9,400 nucleotides of DNA, taken from NCBI GenBank assembly GCA_964552325.1, contig CAZKHA010000134.1:1-9400 (forward strand), given 5' to 3'. Below, piece after piece: positions 7,204 to 9,400 of the stretch (within the stretch, counting starts at the first letter, position 1; each line of letters starts with the position of its first letter). Origin of the DNA: CAZKCK01 sp964552325. Its GTDB lineage: Bacteria > Bacteroidota > Bacteroidia > Bacteroidales > TTA-H9. Made by a program: the position numbers and the translations under genes. Below the pieces are notes generated by a model, which ran no database searches, was not told where the DNA came from, and saw nothing but the letters and a program-made list of their open reading frames with translations.

Positions 7204-7330
7204 CCGAATCGGCTTGAGTTTGCAAATTTTTATAAAAACAAGCCTCTCGGTACTTTTGTCCCGAGAGCGAAGCGATTCGGGTTTAACTGCTTCTAGCTGA
7301 ATTTGCGAAGCCAATTCAGCTAGAAGCAGT
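7204..7330. mobile_element. Folded MITE-like insertion in parE
   Basis: This block is nearly all self-complementary and too short to encode a transposase. Stem A: CCGAATCG (7204-7211) with CGATTCGG (7273-7280). Stem B: GCTTG (7212-7216) with CAAGC (7239-7243). Stem C: CTCTCGGTAC (7244-7253) with GTCCCGAGAG (7258-7267), one mismatch, TTTT loop. Together A, B and C make a three-way junction with only CGAAG unpaired. Next comes an 18-bp perfect hairpin (7286-7330). The block begins right after TATA (7200-7203), and TATA recurs at 7330-7333, a possible 4-bp target duplication. Joining across the two TATAs restores the parE frame to Y-Y-N. There are no terminal inverted repeats of the usual transposon kind, so the mobilising enzyme is unknown. 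A structured RNA is an alternative. Confidence 0.5.
7286..7330. repeat. Perfect 18-bp inverted repeat with GCGAAGC tip
   Basis: ACTGCTTCTAGCTGAATT (7286-7303) and its exact reverse complement (7313-7330) enclose TGCGAAGCC. The loop contains GCGAAGC (7305-7311), a heptamer known to form an exceptionally stable DNA mini-hairpin. No T-run follows on either strand, so it is a poor candidate for a simple intrinsic terminator. It lies 46 bases upstream of the MNT/HEPN promoter. Confidence 0.85.
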
Positions 7331-7375
7331 ATAACAACTAACTGGTGAATAGAAATCATCATTGCTTTCCAATAT

Positions 7376-7406
7376 TTTGACAATACAGAAGATTATACTA
7401 CTTTTG
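7376..7406 (+). promoter_or_regulatory. Consensus promoter of the MNT/HEPN operon
   Basis: TTTG (7376-7379), exactly 19 bases, then TACTTTTG (7399-7406): both boxes and the spacing match the Bacteroidota consensus perfectly. The last base of the -7 box is only four bases from the ATG at 7411. Transcription would therefore begin at or within a base or two of the start codon, predicting a leaderless mRNA. Confidence 0.65.
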
Positions 7407-7410
7407 GATA

Positions 7411-7746
7411 ATGGTTATAAAAGATGAAATATCAAAAAATTTGAATGGCTTCAATGCTGTATGTCAAAATCATAAGGTGAAATACTTATATGCTTTTGGC
7501 TCATCAGTTACAGATAGATTTGATTATAAAGAAAGTGATATTGATTTTTTGGTAGAGATAGATGAACCGGATCCTATTGAAAGGGGGGAAAAATTAATTT
7601 CTTTATGGGATACTTTTGAGAACCTCTTTCATAGAAAAGTTGATTTACTTACTGATTCATCCATACGAAACCCGTATTTGCGAAAGAATATTGATTCAAC
7701 TAAAATATTAATTTATGACGGAGCAAGGCAAAAAATACTTGTCTGA
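7411..7746 (+). CDS. MNT-domain nucleotidyltransferase antitoxin (MntA-like)
   Basis: Minimal nucleotidyltransferase of the DNA polymerase beta superfamily. Family members paired with HEPN proteins act as antitoxins by adding AMP to a tyrosine of the toxin. It has 111 residues. YAFGSSVTDRFDYKESDIDF at 27-46 carries the G30-S31 and D43-x-D45 signature, and VDLLTD at 77-82 supplies the third metal aspartate, D78. Eleven residues separate GS from DxD instead of the usual ten, a one-residue longer loop. No other in-frame ATG lies near the start. The ATG overlaps the stop of the parE-like remnant (TAATG). The 3' end overlaps the HEPN gene by 32 bases, so the pair is cotranscribed. It is visibly AT-rich against prmC and the xdh genes, consistent with lateral acquisition. 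Confidence 0.88.
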   Translation: MVIKDEISKNLNGFNAVCQNHKVKYLYAFGSSVTDRFDYKESDIDFLVEIDEPDPIERGEKLISLWDTFENLFHRKVDLLTDSSIRNPYLRKNIDSTKILIYDGARQKILV

Positions 7747-8050
7747 CGTTTTAATGGCGATTGAACTCATTGAACAATTTACAAGCACAACCTTAAATTT
7801 CAATGATTATTCGAACGACCTGAAGACGCAAAGTGCCGTTGAACGTCAACTTGGTATTATTGGAGAAGCCGTTAATAAGTTTGATAAGTTATTTCCTGGA
7901 TCAACACTTGTAAATGCCAAAAAGATTGTAGGGTTCCGAAACAGATTAATTCATGCTTATGATGCTGTTGATTCATCGATGATTTGGGTAATAATTCAAA
8001 GGCATTTACCTCCATTAAAAAAAGATGTAATTGAAAAATTAAAATATTGA
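7715..8050 (+). CDS. HEPN-domain (DUF86) RNase toxin, HepT-like
   Basis: HEPN proteins of the DUF86/HepT group are small helical RNases that act as toxins until AMPylated by the partner MNT protein. It has 111 residues. The catalytic signature RX4HXY is intact in FRNRLIHAYDAV: R75, H80 and Y82, the last being the expected AMPylation site. QLGIIGEAVNKF at 45-56 is the conserved second helix of the group. The start at 7715 lies inside the MNT gene. The sequence MTEQGKKYLSDVLMAIELIE matches the group's usual opening helix, so the 32-base overlap is probably genuine; the next ATG (7754) would cut 13 residues from that helix. No separate promoter is visible. Both proteins look intact, so the pair may be active. 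Confidence 0.88.
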   Translation: MTEQGKKYLSDVLMAIELIEQFTSTTLNFNDYSNDLKTQSAVERQLGIIGEAVNKFDKLFPGSTLVNAKKIVGFRNRLIHAYDAVDSSMIWVIIQRHLPPLKKDVIEKLKY

Positions 8051-8092
8051 TACTCAGTTGCTAGGCTATGGGATAGATCAAACCAAATTTAA

Positions 8093-8123
8093 AATTTACA
8101 ATTCACAATTTACAATTTACAAT
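8093..8123. repeat. 7-bp tandem repeat (AATTTAC)x4
   Basis: The units are AATTTAC (8093), AATTCAC (8100), AATTTAC (8107) and AATTTAC (8114), followed by a partial AAT. One base differs in unit two. Slippage-prone arrays of this kind are, from memory, frequent between genes in Bacteroidota. Confidence 0.8.
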
Positions 8124-8204
8124 GGCCTTTCACCCATCCACCCATTCACCCCTTCTCCCATTCACCTCTTCTTCTCTTCTTTCGTTCACCCTTTTCCATG
8201 CACC

Positions 8205-8260
8205 TTTCACCCTGTGCCTTTCACCCTGTGCCTTGCACCCTGTGCCTTTCATCCTGTACC
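8205..8260. repeat. 14-bp tandem repeat (TTTCACCCTGTGCC)x4
   Basis: Four back-to-back 14-base units start at 8205, 8219, 8233 and 8247. Units one and two are identical, unit three has one change (TTG) and unit four two (CAT, TAC). The strand is pyrimidine-rich. The sequence before it (8124-8204) is a degenerate extension with the same CACC and TTC words. Confidence 0.9.
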
Positions 8261-8321
8261 ATTGTATTCTGCATTAGGTTGTTTCAAATAATTTCAGTAA
8301 GATTGCCTTTTAAAATCCACC

Positions 8322-9215
8322 ATGCCCCTCGAAATCCATTCAAACCGAGCCAGCGATATCTATAACCATTATACCAGGCTTTTAGCTGCCTTGTATGGAT
8401 TGGATGAGGCAAAAGCCATTGCCAACATCGTTCTGGAAGAATATACAGGTATAAACCGTTTAAAACGAACTGCGGAACAGGATGCCCGATTAAGCGAATC
8501 AGAGATTTTGAGCGTGCATTTTGCATTTAAGGAATTGCTGCAGCACAAGCCTTTGCAGTATGTTTTGGGCAAAACTTGGTTTCTTGATCTTACGTTTGCA
8601 ATAAAGCCGGGTGTGCTCATCCCCCGCCCCGAAACCGAAGAATTGGTGCTTTGGATATTGGAAGACCTTAAAAATACCCCGAACCTAACGGGCATCGACA
8701 TTGCCACCGGAAGCGGATGCATCGCGCTCAGCTTAGCCTTAAAAATGAAGCACTTGACCATGTACGCTACGGATGTTTCAAATGATGCACTTACCATAGC
8801 CCAACAAAACAACCAAAATCTACAGGCAGGCATCCACATCCTTCAACATGATATTCTGGGCACAGCGCCCTTGCCATATGCCGGAAGTTTCGATTTTATG
8901 GTGTCGAATCCACCTTATGTACGTGAACTTGAAAAAGCCCGAATGCGGCCCAATGTTATCGAATATGAACCCCACCTTGCCTTGTTTGTTCCCGATAACG
9001 ACTCATTGCTTTATTATCGGCACATTGCGCAATTCGCCCAAAACAGCCTAAAGCATAATGGATTGCTATATTTAGAGATAAACGAGGCCTTGGCCTTGGA
9101 AACCCGTGAGATGCTAGGTACGTTTGGATTTGGGGAAGTGGAAGTGCGGCATGATTTGCATGGAAAACCACGAATGATACGGGCAAAATTCAAAAAGAAT
9201 AACAGTGGCTCTTAG
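8322..9215 (+). CDS. prmC: Release factor glutamine N5-methyltransferase PrmC
   Basis: PrmC methylates the glutamine of the GGQ motif in release factors RF1 and RF2, using S-adenosylmethionine, and so speeds peptide release. Its 297 residues are close to the usual 280-290. An N-terminal helical domain (about 1-75) precedes LQYVLGKTWF (78-87) and the conserved VLIPRPETEELV (98-109). The SAM-binding motif is IDIATGSGCIALSLA (125-139), the acidic motif ATD at 149-151, and the catalytic motif SNPPYV at 195-200 binds the substrate glutamine. YEPHLALF follows at 215-222. The ATG at 8322 fits the family. A possible promoter is TTG at 8279-8281 with TAAGATTG at 8298-8305, one mismatch to the -7 box and a short 16-base gap. 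It is a housekeeping gene marking the end of the accessory stretch. Confidence 0.95.
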   Translation: MPLEIHSNRASDIYNHYTRLLAALYGLDEAKAIANIVLEEYTGINRLKRTAEQDARLSESEILSVHFAFKELLQHKPLQYVLGKTWFLDLTFAIKPGVLIPRPETEELVLWILEDLKNTPNLTGIDIATGSGCIALSLALKMKHLTMYATDVSNDALTIAQQNNQNLQAGIHILQHDILGTAPLPYAGSFDFMVSNPPYVRELEKARMRPNVIEYEPHLALFVPDNDSLLYYRHIAQFAQNSLKHNGLLYLEINEALALETREMLGTFGFGEVEVRHDLHGKPRMIRAKFKKNNSGS

Positions 9216-9355
9216 CCATATTACGTGGGTAATTATATGAATAATGTACAGCCCAATTAAGTCGGAGTAAAAAAAAGCAATCAAGATGTTCAGCAATGAT
9301 TTTACATATTAGTACTTGTTGTTCAAATAATTAGATTAACCTGATTGTACTATCC

Positions 9356-9393
9356 TTACTTTTCTTTTCCCGAGCGGGCGAAAAGAAAAGTAA
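9356..9393. repeat. 14-bp perfect inverted repeat at the window end
   Basis: TTACTTTTCTTTTC (9356-9369) and its exact complement (9380-9393) enclose the GC-rich loop CCGAGCGGGC. The stem is A/T-rich on the outside, with no separate T-run. From memory, closely similar TTACTTTTCTTT hairpins are common intergenic elements in Bacteroidota. The rest of 9216-9355 shows only a weak 5-bp hairpin (ATTAC/GTAAT, 9220-9233) just after the prmC stop. Confidence 0.75.
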
Positions 9394-9400
9394 CAAAAGA

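Larger units (their letters stand above)
7107..7411 (+). pseudogene. parE: ParE-family toxin, interrupted and decayed
   Basis: ParE toxins of the RelE/ParE superfamily (about 95-100 residues) poison gyrase or related targets. The frame starts at the ATG overlapping the parD stop and reads MNYQIIKTLQDIEDIWLYSY then ENWSLEQAGRYY, a clear ParE N-terminal half. It leaves the family after Y32 (TAT 7200-7202) and stops at 7215-7217. Beyond the insertion at 7204-7330, DNA at 7334-7350 reads NN-stop-LVN in the restored frame. After one extra base (7351), 7352-7408 reads EIIIAFQYFDNTEDYTTFG, then TAA at 7409-7411. This resembles the helix following YYN in ParE (roughly LIIDEIEFIAENF). The ParE identity of the N-terminal half is solid; that of the tail is inference from remembered family sequence. 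The C-terminal half of the toxin is gone. Confidence 0.6.
8051..8321. other. Repeat-filled spacer between the HEPN gene and prmC
   Basis: These 271 bases hold a 7-bp tandem repeat, a long pyrimidine-rich stretch (8124-8260) made of TTCACC-like words and a 14-bp tandem repeat. An open frame (8058-8291) crosses it, but its peptide is only repeated F-H-P words from the repeat and is not a gene. The final 60 bases resume ordinary sequence and should hold the prmC promoter. Confidence 0.7.

Noticed and set aside
7204..7280. tRNA or tRNA-like gene suggested by the three-way junction
   Set aside because: Arm lengths are wrong and there is no T-loop, anticodon arm or acceptor end.
7281..7340. Integron attC site (GTTTAAC at 7281-7287 beside a hairpin)
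   Set aside because: The matching second core box is absent, and the hairpin is a perfect palindrome without the extrahelical bases expected of attC.
7123..7383. Minus-strand open frame of 86 codons across the parE relic
   Set aside because: It runs antisense to parE and through the inserted hairpins, with no recognisable protein family.
8205..8260. CRISPR array
   Set aside because: The 14-base units are directly adjacent with no spacers, and no cas genes are present.
8058..8291. Open frame of 77 codons after the HEPN gene
   Set aside because: The peptide is made of repeated F-H-P words produced by the 7-bp and 14-bp tandem repeats, with no promoter or homology.
8369..8839. Minus-strand open frame of 156 codons
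   Set aside because: It is a shadow antisense to prmC, with no domain signature.

Overview
The window looks like chromosomal DNA of a Bacteroidota species. The evidence is: Bacteroidota-type promoter boxes (TAnnTTTG), a secreted PNGase F-like protein whose C-terminus resembles a type IX secretion (T9SS) sorting domain, and short intergenic repeats of a style common in that phylum. Genus cannot be read from the sequence.

Left third (1-4036, minus strand): a xanthine dehydrogenase locus transcribed right to left as xdhC, xdhA, xdhB. XdhA carries two [2Fe-2S] clusters and FAD. XdhB carries the molybdenum site; about three quarters of it is visible before it runs off the left edge. XdhC is the cofactor-insertion chaperone. 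Together they would oxidise hypoxanthine and xanthine to urate. A candidate internal promoter lies between xdhC and xdhA.

Middle (4252-6165, plus strand): a divergently transcribed, exported 637-residue PNGase F-like glycosidase. It keeps the recognisable active-site residues and ends in an atypical T9SS-like tail.

Right-centre (6166-8321): an AT-rich accessory stretch of toxin-antitoxin genes and repeats. It starts with about 700 bases of non-coding repeat DNA: a GCGTG-bounded element, a hairpin with tandem G-A mismatches, three GGTGC-NNN-GCACC hairpins and CACAGAG repeats. A decayed parDE module follows. The ParD start codon appears to have become ATA, and parE is broken after codon 32 by an insertion of about 127 bases that is almost wholly self-complementary and flanked by TATA. 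What looks like a shifted remnant of parE continues beyond the insertion and ends at the start codon of an apparently intact MNT/HEPN (MntA/HepT-type) toxin-antitoxin pair. That pair has a consensus promoter lying in the relic DNA and placed so close that the mRNA may be leaderless. Two tandem repeats (7-bp and 14-bp units) close the region.

Right end (8322-9400): prmC, the release-factor glutamine methyltransferase, a housekeeping gene, followed by non-coding DNA ending in a 14-bp perfect inverted repeat.

The most interesting observation is the layered toxin-antitoxin locus: a dead parDE, interrupted by a compact folded insertion, with a working-looking MNT/HEPN pair directly downstream.
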